A stretch of DNA of 64,000 nucleotides from Pseudodonghicola flavimaris (GTDB taxonomy: Bacteria; Pseudomonadota; Alphaproteobacteria; Rhodobacterales; Rhodobacteraceae), in assembly GCF_030164425.1 (NCBI RefSeq), contig NZ_JASNJD010000001.1, positions 124,001-188,000 on the forward strand, given 5' to 3'. Positions 16,753-25,782 of the stretch are shown one piece after another. The notes beneath the pieces are model-generated. The model was not told the origin of the DNA, did no database searches, and saw nothing but the letters and a program-made list of their open reading frames with translations. Made by a program: the position numbers and the translations under genes. Positions within the stretch are counted from its first letter, which is position 1. Every line of letters starts with the position of its first letter.

Positions 16753-17919
16753 ATGCCGACCCGACTATCCCCGCGTGAGATCCTCGCCAAGCTGGTGAGT
16801 TTTCCTTCTGTCAGCCGCGACAGCAATCTTCCCCTGATCGACTGGGTCGAAGGTTATCTTGCCGAACACGGCATCACTGGCCACCGCCATTACAACGAAG
16901 AGGGCGACAAGGCCGCGCTCTTCGCCCATGCGGGCCCCTGGGAAGAGGGCGCTCTGGTGCTCTCCGGCCATACCGATGTGGTGCCGGTCGACGGCCAGGA
17001 ATGGACCTCCGACCCCTGGGTGCTGACGGAACGCGACGGCAAGCTGTTCGGGCGCGGCGCGGTCGACATGAAGGCCTTTGACGCGCTGGCGATCTGGGCG
17101 CTGGTCGAGGCGCAGGCCCGCGGCGTCCGCCGGCCGCTGCAACTGGCGCTGAGCTATGACGAGGAAGTCGGCTGCACCGGTGCCGCACCGATGATCGAGA
17201 CCATGCAGGGGGTGCTGCCCAAGGGGACGGCGGCGATCATCGGCGAGCCGTCGATGATGAAGACGGTGACCGGCCACAAGTCCGGGCGCGGCTATTGGGT
17301 CGATGTGTGGGGCGTCGAGGTGCACAGCTCGATCATGCACACCGGTGTCAACGCGATCCTCGAGGCAGCGAAATTCCTGGTCTGGGAAAACGAGGTGAAC
17401 GCGGAACAGATGGCGGCCACGCCCAGCCCCATCGCCGCCATGTTCACGCCGCCCTGGACGACGTTGCACACCGGATTGATCGAAGGCGGCACCGCCGCCA
17501 ATATCACCGCCAAGCATTGCCGGCTCGATTTCGGCTTCCGCGCGGTGCCGGACGAAAGCCTGGATGCGTGGCAGGCGCGGGCCGAGGCGCGGCTGGCGGA
17601 GATCCAGACAGAGATGCAGGCGGTCTGCCCCGAGGCGCGGATCGAGTTCACCGAACGGTTCTCGGTGCCGGGGCTGCGTCCGGAAACCGACGGGGCCGCG
17701 GAAACCTTCGTGCGCCGGGTCACCGGCGACAATGCCACCCATGTGGTCAGCTACGGGACCGAGGCCGGACATTTCCAGGCCGCCGGCTATTCCGCCGTGG
17801 TTTGCGGGCCGGGCGATATCGCCCAGGCGCATCAGCCCGACGAATTCATCACCGTATCCCAATTCGAGGCCGGGGCAGCCTTTGCCGACCGCCTTGTCAC
17901 CCAACTTCAGGAGGGCTGA
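16753..17919 (+). CDS. argE: M20 family acetylornithine deacetylase-like peptidase
   Basis: 388 residues from ATG 16753 (GGAG ribosome site 6 bases upstream; the longer frame begins in proline/alanine-rich non-family sequence). Two-zinc M20 core: GHTDVVPVDGQEW (His, catalytic Asp), GRGAVDMKAFDA (bridging Asp), SYDEEVGCTG (general-base Glu and ligand Glu), GEPSMM, and a C-terminal AQAHQPDEFI (His ligand). ArgE releases ornithine and acetate from N-acetylornithine. The neighbourhood (peptide importer, two further M20 amidohydrolases) suggests it may act on imported N-acyl amino acids rather than, or as well as, in arginine synthesis. Confidence 0.85.
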   Translation: MPTRLSPREILAKLVSFPSVSRDSNLPLIDWVEGYLAEHGITGHRHYNEEGDKAALFAHAGPWEEGALVLSGHTDVVPVDGQEWTSDPWVLTERDGKLFGRGAVDMKAFDALAIWALVEAQARGVRRPLQLALSYDEEVGCTGAAPMIETMQGVLPKGTAAIIGEPSMMKTVTGHKSGRGYWVDVWGVEVHSSIMHTGVNAILEAAKFLVWENEVNAEQMAATPSPIAAMFTPPWTTLHTGLIEGGTAANITAKHCRLDFGFRAVPDESLDAWQARAEARLAEIQTEMQAVCPEARIEFTERFSVPGLRPETDGAAETFVRRVTGDNATHVVSYGTEAGHFQAAGYSAVVCGPGDIAQAHQPDEFITVSQFEAGAAFADRLVTQLQEG

Positions 17920-17922
17920 AAT

Positions 17923-19089
17923 ATGCCGATCAAGAACCGCCTGGCGGAGATGCACGCCGAAATCACCGGCTGGCGACGATATCTGCACGAAAACCCCGAA
18001 CTGGAATTCAACGTCCACAACACCGCCGCCTTTGTCGTCGACCGGCTGCGCGACTTCGGCATCACCGATATCACCACCGGTGTCGGCAAGACCGGCGTTG
18101 TCGCCACCATCAAGGGCAAGACCGATACGTCGGGCCGGGTGATCGGGCTGCGCGCCGACATGGACGCGCTGCCGATCAACGAGGCCACCGGGCTCGACTA
18201 TGCCTCCAAGACTCCGGGGGCGATGCATGCCTGCGGTCATGACGGCCATACCGCGATGCTGCTGGGGGCCGCCAAATACCTGGCCGAGACCCGTAATTTC
18301 GACGGCACCGTGGTGCTGATCTTCCAGCCGGCGGAAGAGGGCGGCGGCGGCGGCCGCGAGATGTGCCGTGACGGGCTGATGGACCGCTGGGGCATTCAGG
18401 AAGTCTATGGCATGCACAACATGCCGGGGATCCCCGAGGGTACCTTCGCGCTGCGCTCCGGGCCGCTGATGGCCTCTGCAGATCAGTTCGATATCCTGCT
18501 GACCGGCAAGGGCGGCCATGCGGCGGCGCCGCATCAGGCGGTCGATACCAATCTGGCCGCGGCCCATGTGGTGGTGGCGCTGCAATCCATCGCCTCGCGC
18601 AATGTCGACCCGCTGGATCACGTCGTGGTCTCGGTCTGCACGCTGCGCTCGGACAATGAATCGAACAACGTGATCCCGCAGACCGTGCTGCTGCGCGGCA
18701 CCGTGCGAGCGCTGTCGAACAAGGTCCGCGATCTGGCGGAGGAGCGGCTGAAGCAGATCGTCGCCGCCACCGCCGAGGCCTATGGCTGCGTCGCCCGTAT
18801 CGATTATCTGCGCGACTACCCGGTGACCATCAATGCCGAGGACAGCGCCGAGATCGCCGCCGACGCGGCCGAGGTGGTGACGCCGAAGGTCGACCGCAAC
18901 ACGCCGCCGGTGATGGCGGGGGAGGATTTCTCCTTCATGCTGGAGGAACGCCCGGGTGCCTATGTCTTCATCGGTAATGGCGACACCCCGATGGTCCACC
19001 ACCCGAAGTACGACTTCAACGACGCGGTGATCCCGACCGGCTGCAGCTGGTTCGCCGAGCTGGTCGAAACCCGTATGCCCGCCGCCTGA
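17923..19089 (+). CDS. M20 amidohydrolase (hippurate hydrolase/aminoacylase type), copy 1
   Basis: 388 residues; starts three bases after the argE-like stop with GGAGGG upstream, so it is in the same transcript. The opening WRRYLHENPELEFNVHNTA, the metal centre MHACGHDGHTAMLLGAAKYL, FQPAEEG, YGMHNMPG and the C-terminal MAGEDFSFMLEERPGAY...HHPKYDFND are those of bacterial hippurate hydrolase/IAA-amino acid hydrolase relatives. These cleave the amide bond of N-acyl amino acids in the cytoplasm. It is a close paralogue of the gene at 19203, with one stretch nearly identical at DNA level. Confidence 0.92.
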   Translation: MPIKNRLAEMHAEITGWRRYLHENPELEFNVHNTAAFVVDRLRDFGITDITTGVGKTGVVATIKGKTDTSGRVIGLRADMDALPINEATGLDYASKTPGAMHACGHDGHTAMLLGAAKYLAETRNFDGTVVLIFQPAEEGGGGGREMCRDGLMDRWGIQEVYGMHNMPGIPEGTFALRSGPLMASADQFDILLTGKGGHAAAPHQAVDTNLAAAHVVVALQSIASRNVDPLDHVVVSVCTLRSDNESNNVIPQTVLLRGTVRALSNKVRDLAEERLKQIVAATAEAYGCVARIDYLRDYPVTINAEDSAEIAADAAEVVTPKVDRNTPPVMAGEDFSFMLEERPGAYVFIGNGDTPMVHHPKYDFNDAVIPTGCSWFAELVETRMPAA

Positions 19090-19092
19090 TCG

Positions 19093-19168
19093 GCGGCCCG
19101 GAGCAATCCCCGGCCCTTGCTCGATAGGCAGCGGCCCTGAACAATCTCCGGCCCGCGCCCGATAGGCG
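19093..19168. repeat. Two direct copies of a 38-base unit between paralogous amidohydrolase genes
   Basis: Units 19093-19130 and 19131-19168 align without gaps and match at 31 of 38 positions by eye (both begin GCGGCCC and contain CAATC-CCGGCCC and CGATAGGC). They fill most of the 113-base gap between the two amidohydrolase genes. Confidence 0.7.
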
Positions 19169-19202
19169 GCGGGCCGGGTGCCAAGACGAGAGGAGCGTTA
19201 TC

Positions 19203-20366
19203 ATGCCGGTCAAGAACCGTTTTGCCGAACTGCAGTCCGAAATCACCGCCTGGCGGCGCGATCTGCACGAACACCCCGAAATTCTCTATGATACCCATCG
19301 CACCAGCGCGCTGGTGGCCGAAAAGCTCAAGGCTTTCGGCTGCGACGAGGTGGTCACCGGCATCGGCCGTACCGGCGTCGTCGGCGTGATCCGGGGCAAG
19401 GCCAATGGCTCGGGCAAGGTGATCGGGCTGCGCGCCGACATGGACGCCCTGCCGATCCTTGAGGCCACCGGGCTCGACTATGCCTCTAAGACCCCGGGCG
19501 CGATGCACGCCTGCGGCCATGACGGCCACACCGCGATGCTGCTGGGGGCTGCCAAATACCTGGCCGAGACCCGCAATTTCGACGGCACCGTGGTGCTGAT
19601 CTTTCAGCCCGCCGAAGAGGGCGGCGCCGGCGGCAAGGAGATGTGCGATGACGGCATGATGGAGCGTTGGGGCATTCAGGAAGTCTATGGCATGCACAAC
19701 TGGCCGGGTCTGCCGACCGGTCAGTTTGCCATCCGCCCCGGTGCTTTCTTTGCCGCCACCGATCAGTTCGAGATCAACTTCGAAGGGCTCGGCGGCCATG
19801 CGGCCAAGCCGAACGAGACGGTCGATACCACGGTGATGGCGGCGCAGGCGGTGACCGCGCTGCAGACCATCGCCAGCCGCAACGCCGACCCGATCGATCA
19901 GGTTGTGGTGTCGGTGACCTCGTTCGAGACCTCCTCGACAGCCTTCAACGTGATCCCGCAGAAGGTCAAGCTGAAGGGCACTGTGCGCACCATGAGCAAG
20001 TCGATGCGCGAGCTGGCCGAAACCCGGATCAAGGCGATCTGTGCCGGGGTCGCGGCCACCTTCGGCGGAACCGCAGAGGTGCTCTATTACCGCGGTTACC
20101 CGGTGATGGTGAATTCCGAGGAACAGACCGACTTCGCGGCAGAGGTCGCCCGCAAGGTGGCCGGCCAGTGCGACGAGGCGGCGATGGTGATGGGCGGCGA
20201 GGATTTCGCCTTCATGCTGGAAGAACGCCCCGGCGCCTATATCCTGGTGGGCAACGGGCCCGGCGCGATGGTGCATCACCCGGAATACAACTTCAACGAC
20301 GAGGCGATCCCGGCCGGCTGTTCCTGGTGGGCGGAGATCGTCGAGGGCCGGATGCCGGCGGCCTGA
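19203..20366 (+). CDS. M20 amidohydrolase (hippurate hydrolase/aminoacylase type), copy 2
   Basis: 387 residues, preceded by GAGAGGAGCG. It has the same architecture as its upstream neighbour: WRRDLHEHPEILYDTHRTS, MHACGHDGHTAMLLGAAKYL, FQPAEEG, YGMHNWPG, MGGEDFAFMLEERPGAY and HHPEYNFND. The peptidase core around residues 70-140 is almost identical to copy 1, whereas the lid domain (about 185-300) has diverged, so substrate range probably differs between the two. Both likely hydrolyse N-acyl amino acids brought in by the adjacent importer (inferred). Confidence 0.92.
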   Translation: MPVKNRFAELQSEITAWRRDLHEHPEILYDTHRTSALVAEKLKAFGCDEVVTGIGRTGVVGVIRGKANGSGKVIGLRADMDALPILEATGLDYASKTPGAMHACGHDGHTAMLLGAAKYLAETRNFDGTVVLIFQPAEEGGAGGKEMCDDGMMERWGIQEVYGMHNWPGLPTGQFAIRPGAFFAATDQFEINFEGLGGHAAKPNETVDTTVMAAQAVTALQTIASRNADPIDQVVVSVTSFETSSTAFNVIPQKVKLKGTVRTMSKSMRELAETRIKAICAGVAATFGGTAEVLYYRGYPVMVNSEEQTDFAAEVARKVAGQCDEAAMVMGGEDFAFMLEERPGAYILVGNGPGAMVHHPEYNFNDEAIPAGCSWWAEIVEGRMPAA

Positions 20367-20405
20367 TCCGCCGGCCCGCGTTCTGTGATTTGCGGAGGCG
20401 GCGGC

Positions 20406-21476
20406 TCAGGCCGGCGCCTCCGATCCCAGCAACCGGCGATAGATCGCGTTCAGCCGGGCAGCCTCGGTCTCGATCCGGAACTGCGCCTCGACATGGGTGC
20501 GCGCGGCGGGCGCCATGCGGGGCAGGGCATCGGGATCGACCAGCAGATCGGCCACGGCGGCGGTCAGGGCCGGGAGATCGTCCGCCGCCACCAGCCGCCC
20601 GGTTTCCCCCTCCACGATCAGTTCCTCGAAGGCGCCGACACGGGTGGCCACCACCGGTACGGCGCAGGCCATCGCCTCGATCGGGGTCAGACCGAACCCC
20701 TCCCAGCGTTGCGGGGCCACATAGAGGTCGAGCACCTGATAGAAGCGGGCGGTTTCCCAGACCGGCACCTCAGGCAGGAACAGGATGCGCCCGTCCAGGC
20801 CGGCCTCTGCCACCCTGTTTTTCAGCCCGGCAAGAAACGCCTTGTGGCTGTCGGTGGTGCCGCCCATGACGAGGCCGGTGACATCCGGCTGGGTCCGGCA
20901 GATGTCGATCATCGCGTCGACGAAGACATCGGTGCCCTTCTGCGCCCGGATCCGGCCGAAACAGCCGATCAGCGGCCCCGTCACCGGCAGACCCAGCTCT
21001 GCCCGCAGCGCCGGCTTGTCGGCGGCGGGGTGGAAGCTGCCGCAATCGATGCCGTGGTGGACCACATGGGCCGGCCGCTCCAGATAGGCGGCGGTCCGGG
21101 CCGAGGTGGCGATGACATCGTCCATCTGCGCGATCAGCCATTTGGTATAGCCGCTGTGCTGGCGTTGCGAGGCCGAGGTGAACAGCAGCTTCAGCCGTTT
21201 GCCCAGCAGCCGGCGCAGCGCCAGCCCGGCCAGCATCTCGACATTGCGGCGGGCATGCCAGACCCGCCAGCCGGAAGGGCCGCGCCGCGACATCGTCAGC
21301 AGCGCGGAAAGCGGGATCTGCGGCAGGTCGTCGGGCAGGGCGGGGCCGGTGGCGGCGATGGCGATGTCACGGGCCTGGATCGGCACCAGCCGGATGATGG
21401 TGGAGGTCACGCCGGACAGGCGGCGTTTGAAATTCGGGGCGATCACGTCGATCTGCCGGGAAGCGATCTTGGGCAT
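20406..21476 (-). CDS. Glycosyltransferase family 4 (GT-B), probable LPS core enzyme
   Basis: 356 residues, GT-B fold. The C-terminal nucleotide-sugar domain shows GCFGRIRAQKGTDVFVDAM near 175 and the E-x7-E region APQRWEGFGLTPIEAMACAVPVVATRVGAFEEL near 265-300, standard for GT4/GT1 retaining enzymes. HVVHHGIDCGSFHP near 140 marks the domain junction. It follows waaA by six bases, so addition of a hexose to the Kdo region of lipopolysaccharide (as with rhizobial LpcC) is the best guess; donor and acceptor are unknown. Confidence 0.88.
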   Translation of the reverse strand: MPKIASRQIDVIAPNFKRRLSGVTSTIIRLVPIQARDIAIAATGPALPDDLPQIPLSALLTMSRRGPSGWRVWHARRNVEMLAGLALRRLLGKRLKLLFTSASQRQHSGYTKWLIAQMDDVIATSARTAAYLERPAHVVHHGIDCGSFHPAADKPALRAELGLPVTGPLIGCFGRIRAQKGTDVFVDAMIDICRTQPDVTGLVMGGTTDSHKAFLAGLKNRVAEAGLDGRILFLPEVPVWETARFYQVLDLYVAPQRWEGFGLTPIEAMACAVPVVATRVGAFEELIVEGETGRLVAADDLPALTAAVADLLVDPDALPRMAPAARTHVEAQFRIETEAARLNAIYRRLLGSEAPA

Positions 21477-21482
21477 GGGACC

Positions 21483-22805
21483 TCAGACCTGATCGGGGCC
21501 GGCCCCGGCCGGGGCGGCGGGGCGCAGCGACAACGCGGTGGATAGGGTGGCGACCATCTCGTCGAGCGAGGCCTGACGCCGATCGGCAAAGCTGCGGGCG
21601 GCGCTGCGCATGGCGGTCAGATGCTCGGGGCGGGTCAGGAGGTCATCGACCGCGGTGGCTATCTCCGGGGCGTCCGCTACCTCCCGCGCGGCGCCGAGCG
21701 CGAAGAGCGGCGCGTAGGATTCGGTGAAGTTGCTCACATGCGGGCCGGTCAGCAGCGCGGCGCCGAAATCGGCGGGCTCAAATGGATTGTGGCCGCCGAT
21801 CGGTTTCAGCGATCCGCCCATGAAGACGATGGGGGCAACGGCATACCAGCTGCCGAGTTCGCCCAGCGTATCGGCCAGAAACACCTGCTGGCCGGCTCCG
21901 GGCATCTCGCCGGCGCTGCGACGGGCCAGCGCCATTCCGGTGGCCCGGATCATCGCAGCGATGTCCGCGCCGCGATCGGGGTGGCGGGGGATCAGCATCA
22001 GGCAGAGATCGGGGTGCCGCTCCAGCAGCTGCCGGTGGGCGGCGAGGATGATCTCCTCCTCTCCGGCATGGGTCGAGCTGGCGGCCCAGAGCGGCCGGCC
22101 GCCGAGCGCCGCCGCCAGCTCCGCCACCGTGGCGGCATCCTCGGCCAGCGGGGCAGAGGTGGATTTCAGGTTGATGCCGGTGACCACCCGCGCCGGATCG
22201 GCCCCCAGTGACAGAAGATTGTCGGCGGCGGCCTGGTTCTGGGTGAGAAACAGCGCGAATTGCCCCAGGACATAGCCGGCGGTTCGCGGCCATTTGCGCC
22301 AACCCTCGACCGATTTCGCCGACAGCCGCGCATTGACCAGCGCCAAGGGCGCGCCACGCGCGGCGGTCTCGACGATCATCAACGGCCAGAGCTCGGATTC
22401 CACCAGAAGCGCCGCATCGGGCCGCCAGTGGTCGAGAAACCGGCACACCGGCGCCGGGGCGTCGAGCGGCGCGAACTGGTGGCGGCAGCGCGGCGGCATC
22501 CGCTTGGCGATCAGCTCGGCCGAGGTGGCGGTGCCGGAGGTGATCAGGAATTCCGTCTGCGGCAGATGCTCCCCCAGCGCGGTGATCAGTTGCAGAACCG
22601 CCAGGCTTTCGCCGACGCTGGCGGCATGGAACCAGATCAGCCGCCCCTGCGGCCGCGGCAGCGTCGCCTGTCCCAGACGTTCCCGCGCCCGGGCCTCGGA
22701 CACGCCCTGGTCTGTCAGTTTGCGCGATACCGATCGCCAGGCCAGCGGCAGAAGAAGCGGCGTCAGCCCCCGGTAGAGGCGCACCAGCATCGGGGCCTGT
22801 GCCAT
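21483..22805 (-). CDS. waaA: 3-deoxy-D-manno-octulosonic acid (Kdo) transferase
   Basis: 440 residues. It transfers Kdo from CMP-Kdo to lipid A precursor at the inner membrane. The first 20 residues form a membrane-associated segment (LTPLLLPLAWRSV); GRLIWFHAASVGESLAVLQLI near 55-75 contains the family's catalytic-Glu motif, ALLVESELWPLMI near 130 is the second N-domain signature, and the C-domain has SSTHAGEEEIILAAH, LMLIPRHPDRG and MGGSLKPIGGHNPFEPADFG. Length is normal. It lies two bases after moaA, an unusual neighbour but in the same direction and probably co-transcribed. Confidence 0.95.
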   Translation of the reverse strand: MAQAPMLVRLYRGLTPLLLPLAWRSVSRKLTDQGVSEARARERLGQATLPRPQGRLIWFHAASVGESLAVLQLITALGEHLPQTEFLITSGTATSAELIAKRMPPRCRHQFAPLDAPAPVCRFLDHWRPDAALLVESELWPLMIVETAARGAPLALVNARLSAKSVEGWRKWPRTAGYVLGQFALFLTQNQAAADNLLSLGADPARVVTGINLKSTSAPLAEDAATVAELAAALGGRPLWAASSTHAGEEEIILAAHRQLLERHPDLCLMLIPRHPDRGADIAAMIRATGMALARRSAGEMPGAGQQVFLADTLGELGSWYAVAPIVFMGGSLKPIGGHNPFEPADFGAALLTGPHVSNFTESYAPLFALGAAREVADAPEIATAVDDLLTRPEHLTAMRSAARSFADRRQASLDEMVATLSTALSLRPAAPAGAGPDQV

Positions 22806-22807
22806 CC

Positions 22808-23815
22808 TCAGCCGCCCGTATGGCTCATGTGGCGCGACATCTGCCCGTCGGCGCGCTGGCGGGAATAGTCGAAATCATGCCCCTCGGGTTTCAGCGCGAT
22901 GGCGGCGCGGATCGCGTGCTCCAAGGGGACCTCGCTGTTCGGATGTTCGCGCAGCGGCGCGCGCAGATCGGCCATGTCCTCCTGGCCCAGGCACATGAAC
23001 AGCTGGCCGGTGCAGGTCAGCCGCACCCGGTTGCAGCTTTCGCAGAAATTATGGCTGAGCGGCGTGATGAAGCCGATCTTCTGGCCGGTCTCTTCCAGCC
23101 GCACATAGCGCGCCGGCCCGCCGGTGCGCTCGGCCAGATCGGTAACGGTGTAATGATCCTCGTAGCGCGCCCGCACGTCCTTCAGCGACCAGTATTGATC
23201 GAGCCGCGATTCATTGCCCAGATCGCCCATCGGCATGACCTCGATCCAGGTCAGGTCCATGCCGCGCTGGCCGCACCAGTCGGTGATCGCCGGCAGCTCG
23301 TCTTCGTTGAAGCCCTTCAGCGCCACCGCATTGATCTTGACCCGGAGCCCGGCCTTCTGCGCCGCATCGACCCCGCGCAGGACCTGATCCAGCCGGCCCC
23401 AGCGGGTGATGGCGGCGAATTTGTCCTGATCCAGCGTGTCGAGCGAGATGTTCACCCGCCGCACGCCGGCGGCATAGAGATCGGCTGCGAAGCGTTCCAG
23501 CTGCGAGCCGTTGGTGGTGACCGTCAGCTCCTTCAGCGCGCCGGAGTCCAGGTGCCGGCTCATGGCGCGGAAAAAGGTCATGATATCGCGGCGCACCAGC
23601 GGCTCGCCGCCGGTGATGCGCAGCTTCTGCACCCCGAGGTGGATGAAGGTGGAACACATCCGGTCCAGCTCCTCCAGCGTCAGAAGCTCTTTCTTCGGCA
23701 GAAAGGTCATGTGTTCCGACATGCAATAGACGCAGCGGAAGTCGCACCTGTCGGTGACGGAGACGCGCAGATAGGTGATTGCGCGGGCGAAGGGATCGAT
23801 TAGCGGGGCGCTCAT
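22808..23815 (-). CDS. moaA: GTP 3',8-cyclase (molybdenum cofactor biosynthesis)
   Basis: 335 residues. The radical-SAM enzyme that, with MoaC, converts GTP to cyclic pyranopterin monophosphate. N-terminal cluster [11 protein letters not shown] (Cys24, Cys28, Cys31), [10 protein letters not shown] for SAM binding, and a C-terminal second [4Fe-4S] site [14 protein letters not shown] with one further Cys after it. The protein ends in the diagnostic Gly-Gly (HTGG). No moaC or other mo genes are seen nearby. First gene of a three-gene minus-strand run with waaA and the glycosyltransferase. Confidence 0.96.
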   Translation of the reverse strand: MSAPLIDPFARAITYLRVSVTDRCDFRCVYCMSEHMTFLPKKELLTLEELDRMCSTFIHLGVQKLRITGGEPLVRRDIMTFFRAMSRHLDSGALKELTVTTNGSQLERFAADLYAAGVRRVNISLDTLDQDKFAAITRWGRLDQVLRGVDAAQKAGLRVKINAVALKGFNEDELPAITDWCGQRGMDLTWIEVMPMGDLGNESRLDQYWSLKDVRARYEDHYTVTDLAERTGGPARYVRLEETGQKIGFITPLSHNFCESCNRVRLTCTGQLFMCLGQEDMADLRAPLREHPNSEVPLEHAIRAAIALKPEGHDFDYSRQRADGQMSRHMSHTGG

Positions 23816-23916
23816 AGGGCATAGGTAAAGCGCCCCCCGCCACGCGGCAAGGGGGATTGATGCCGATCGGATGTCTGGCGGCGTCTTGGCGCTGGCGGCC
23901 TACCGGGGGGCGGGAT

Positions 23917-24426
23917 ATGGTCCGCCCCATGAGATATGCTGCGATCCTTCCGCTCGTCTGTCTGGCGGGCTGTGCCGAGGTCGGCGATGTAGCCGGCCGT
24001 GTCAGAACCGGGCTCTCCGGCCTGGGTCTGAGCCTGGGCAACGATATGCGGGCAGAGGCCGCCGCACCGGTTGCGAACCCGGCTGCGGAGGTCCCCGTTG
24101 ACGCGCCGGCCGGCGCGCCGGTCGCAGCTTTGCCGGACAACGCCCCGGTCGCCGCCGTGCCGAAGGCGGCCAATGGCCGGCTCGGCACCACGGTGGCGGG
24201 TCTCGGCGATCCGGGCAAGCCGGGGCTCTGGCTGCAAACCCCGCTGGTCAGCGCCGGCGGCAAGGGGCGGGTGGTCTGGCCCAGTTCCGGGCGCTGGGTG
24301 GCGGTGGCGCTGGAACCCGCCGATGGCGCGGTGACCTCCGGCAGCCTGATGTCGCTGGCGGCCTTCCAGGCGCTCGGCGCGCCGCTGACCGAGCTGATCG
24401 AGGTCGAGGTCTACGCCGGCGGCTGA
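23917..24426 (+). CDS. Putative lipoprotein of unknown function
   Basis: 169 residues from ATG 23917, or 165 from ATG 23929; both give the lipobox LAGC (ILPLVCLAGC). The mature half begins with a low-complexity Ala/Pro/Val stretch (about 45-85) that looks like a flexible linker from the membrane, and ends with a more folded part containing GLGDPGKPGLWLQTPLVS and RWVAVALEPADG. I recognise no domain. It stands alone between divergent moaA and the convergent alkD-like gene. The region upstream is short, so its promoter overlaps that of moaA. Confidence 0.7.
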   Translation: MVRPMRYAAILPLVCLAGCAEVGDVAGRVRTGLSGLGLSLGNDMRAEAAAPVANPAAEVPVDAPAGAPVAALPDNAPVAAVPKAANGRLGTTVAGLGDPGKPGLWLQTPLVSAGGKGRVVWPSSGRWVAVALEPADGAVTSGSLMSLAAFQALGAPLTELIEVEVYAGG

Positions 24427-24463
24427 GCCGGCAGCGATCCCATTCCCCTAACCTTGACGGCTC

Positions 24464-25150
24464 TCAGGCCGCGGCGGCGAGGTACTTCCCCGCCTCGCGG
24501 GCGGCAAACGGCTTCAGCCCGGCGCCATGGGCGGCGAGAAAGCCGCGCACCCGCTCCGGATCATGCTTGCTGAGCTCGCGCAGCCACCAGGCGATGGCCT
24601 TCTGGATGAACCAGTCGCGGTCGGGAACATAGCCCGCCGCCCAGCCGAGGATGCGGTCACGGGCGGCCAGCTCCTCCGGTTTCGGGTGGTTCTGCTTGGT
24701 CCAGGGCAGGGTGGCGACCAGCGCGGCGCGCCGGGTCCACATGTGATCGCTCCGGGTCCAGGTCTCGACCTGATCCAGCCGGGTGGGATCGGCCACCAGA
24801 CGTTTCTGCATCGCCATGGCGGCGTGATCGGCGATGGCCCAGCTGTCGAAGTCCGGCAGCCAGCTTTGCAGCAGGGTCCAGACCGCCGCATCGGGGCGGA
24901 TCCGGGCCTGGGTCAGCAGCTTGGCGGCGGCGATCCGCGCCTCGAAGATATCGGTTTGCCAGAGCGCCCCGGCGAGTGTCACCCGCGCCTCGACCGACAG
25001 CGCCTGACGCCAGGTCCGGGTCAGATCGTTCAGCGCCGGATTGGCGATGCCCAGAACTGGCCGGCTCTGCTTGTGATAGGCGGCCATCTGCGCGTCGCGC
25101 CCCGGCTCGACATGCGCCTTCAGCCCGGCCAGCGCCTCCTCCAGCGTCAC
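24464..25150 (-). CDS. AlkD-like DNA alkylation repair protein
   Basis: 228 residues, HEAT-like repeat fold. Recognisable AlkD features are LADALWQTDIFEARIAAAKLL-type helices near 60-80 (LAGALWQTDIFEARIAAAK), SWAIADHAAM near 110 with the catalytic-region Trp/Asp, TRSDHMWTRRAALVATLPW near 145-165 and the closing DWFIQKAIAWWLRELSKHDP. AlkD-type enzymes excise bulky or cationic alkylated purines. The start is GTG at 25150, inside the stop of the upstream gene (GTGA overlap), indicating translational coupling; the ORF extends upstream but only in the shadow of that gene. Confidence 0.85.
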   Translation of the reverse strand: MTLEEALAGLKAHVEPGRDAQMAAYHKQSRPVLGIANPALNDLTRTWRQALSVEARVTLAGALWQTDIFEARIAAAKLLTQARIRPDAAVWTLLQSWLPDFDSWAIADHAAMAMQKRLVADPTRLDQVETWTRSDHMWTRRAALVATLPWTKQNHPKPEELAARDRILGWAAGYVPDRDWFIQKAIAWWLRELSKHDPERVRGFLAAHGAGLKPFAAREAGKYLAAAA

Positions 25151-25698
25151 GACGGCTCTCCCAGAATGCCGGTGGCCATGCCGTCGAGGGTGGTCTGGTT
25201 GCGCTCGGCCCAGTAGGCGGCGATGCCCGCCGGGCCCTTGGTCTCGGCCCATTTTGCCAGCACGTCGCGCTCGCCGGCATAGTCGAAGAAGGGCACGGCA
25301 TAGCCGCAGGAGGTCTGCACCAGCTCGACCGTCATGTCATAGAGCTGCCGCGCCCCCGGGCTCGGCGCAAATCTGGCGTCCAGCGCCGCGAAATCGGCAT
25401 CGCGCGGATGCAGGGTGCGGGCATGGCCATAGGCGCGCAGGATCAGCGGCCGCTTTTCAAAGCCGCACCACATCAGCGTCATCCGGTTGACCTGCCGCAG
25501 GTGGCCGGCGGTCTCGTTGCCGCTGCCGGTCAGGTTGCGCCAGAGGATCCGGTTGGGCCCCAGAACGCGCAGGCTGTCCATGCCCTTGGGGGAGATGTTC
25601 ACATGCCCTTCGGCAGCGGCGCTGCCGACAAAGAACAGATGCTGGGCTTCGATGAAGCGGCGGTGATCGTCCTCGATCCGGTCGAATTGCTTGGCCAT
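25147..25698 (-). CDS. Pyridoxamine 5'-phosphate oxidase-like FMN-binding protein
   Basis: 183 residues. The split-barrel fold is suggested by IEAQHLFFVGSAAAEGHVNISPKG (residues 16-39), LWRNLTGSGNETAGHL and MTLMWCGFEKRPLILRAYG, matching the small PNPOx-like proteins that bind FMN or a related cofactor. The C-terminal 60 residues (SCGYAVPFFDYAGERDVL) are typical of this subgroup. The physiological substrate is unknown. It is translationally coupled to the AlkD-like protein, which may hint at a role in damage or detoxification. Confidence 0.87.
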   Translation of the reverse strand: MAKQFDRIEDDHRRFIEAQHLFFVGSAAAEGHVNISPKGMDSLRVLGPNRILWRNLTGSGNETAGHLRQVNRMTLMWCGFEKRPLILRAYGHARTLHPRDADFAALDARFAPSPGARQLYDMTVELVQTSCGYAVPFFDYAGERDVLAKWAETKGPAGIAAYWAERNQTTLDGMATGILGEPS

Positions 25699-25782
25699 GC
25701 GCGGTCCTCCCTGATCAGGCTACCCCAGCGCCCGGGGTTTGACCAGCCGGGGCAGGGCCGGCGCCCGCCTTCGACCTGGTCG

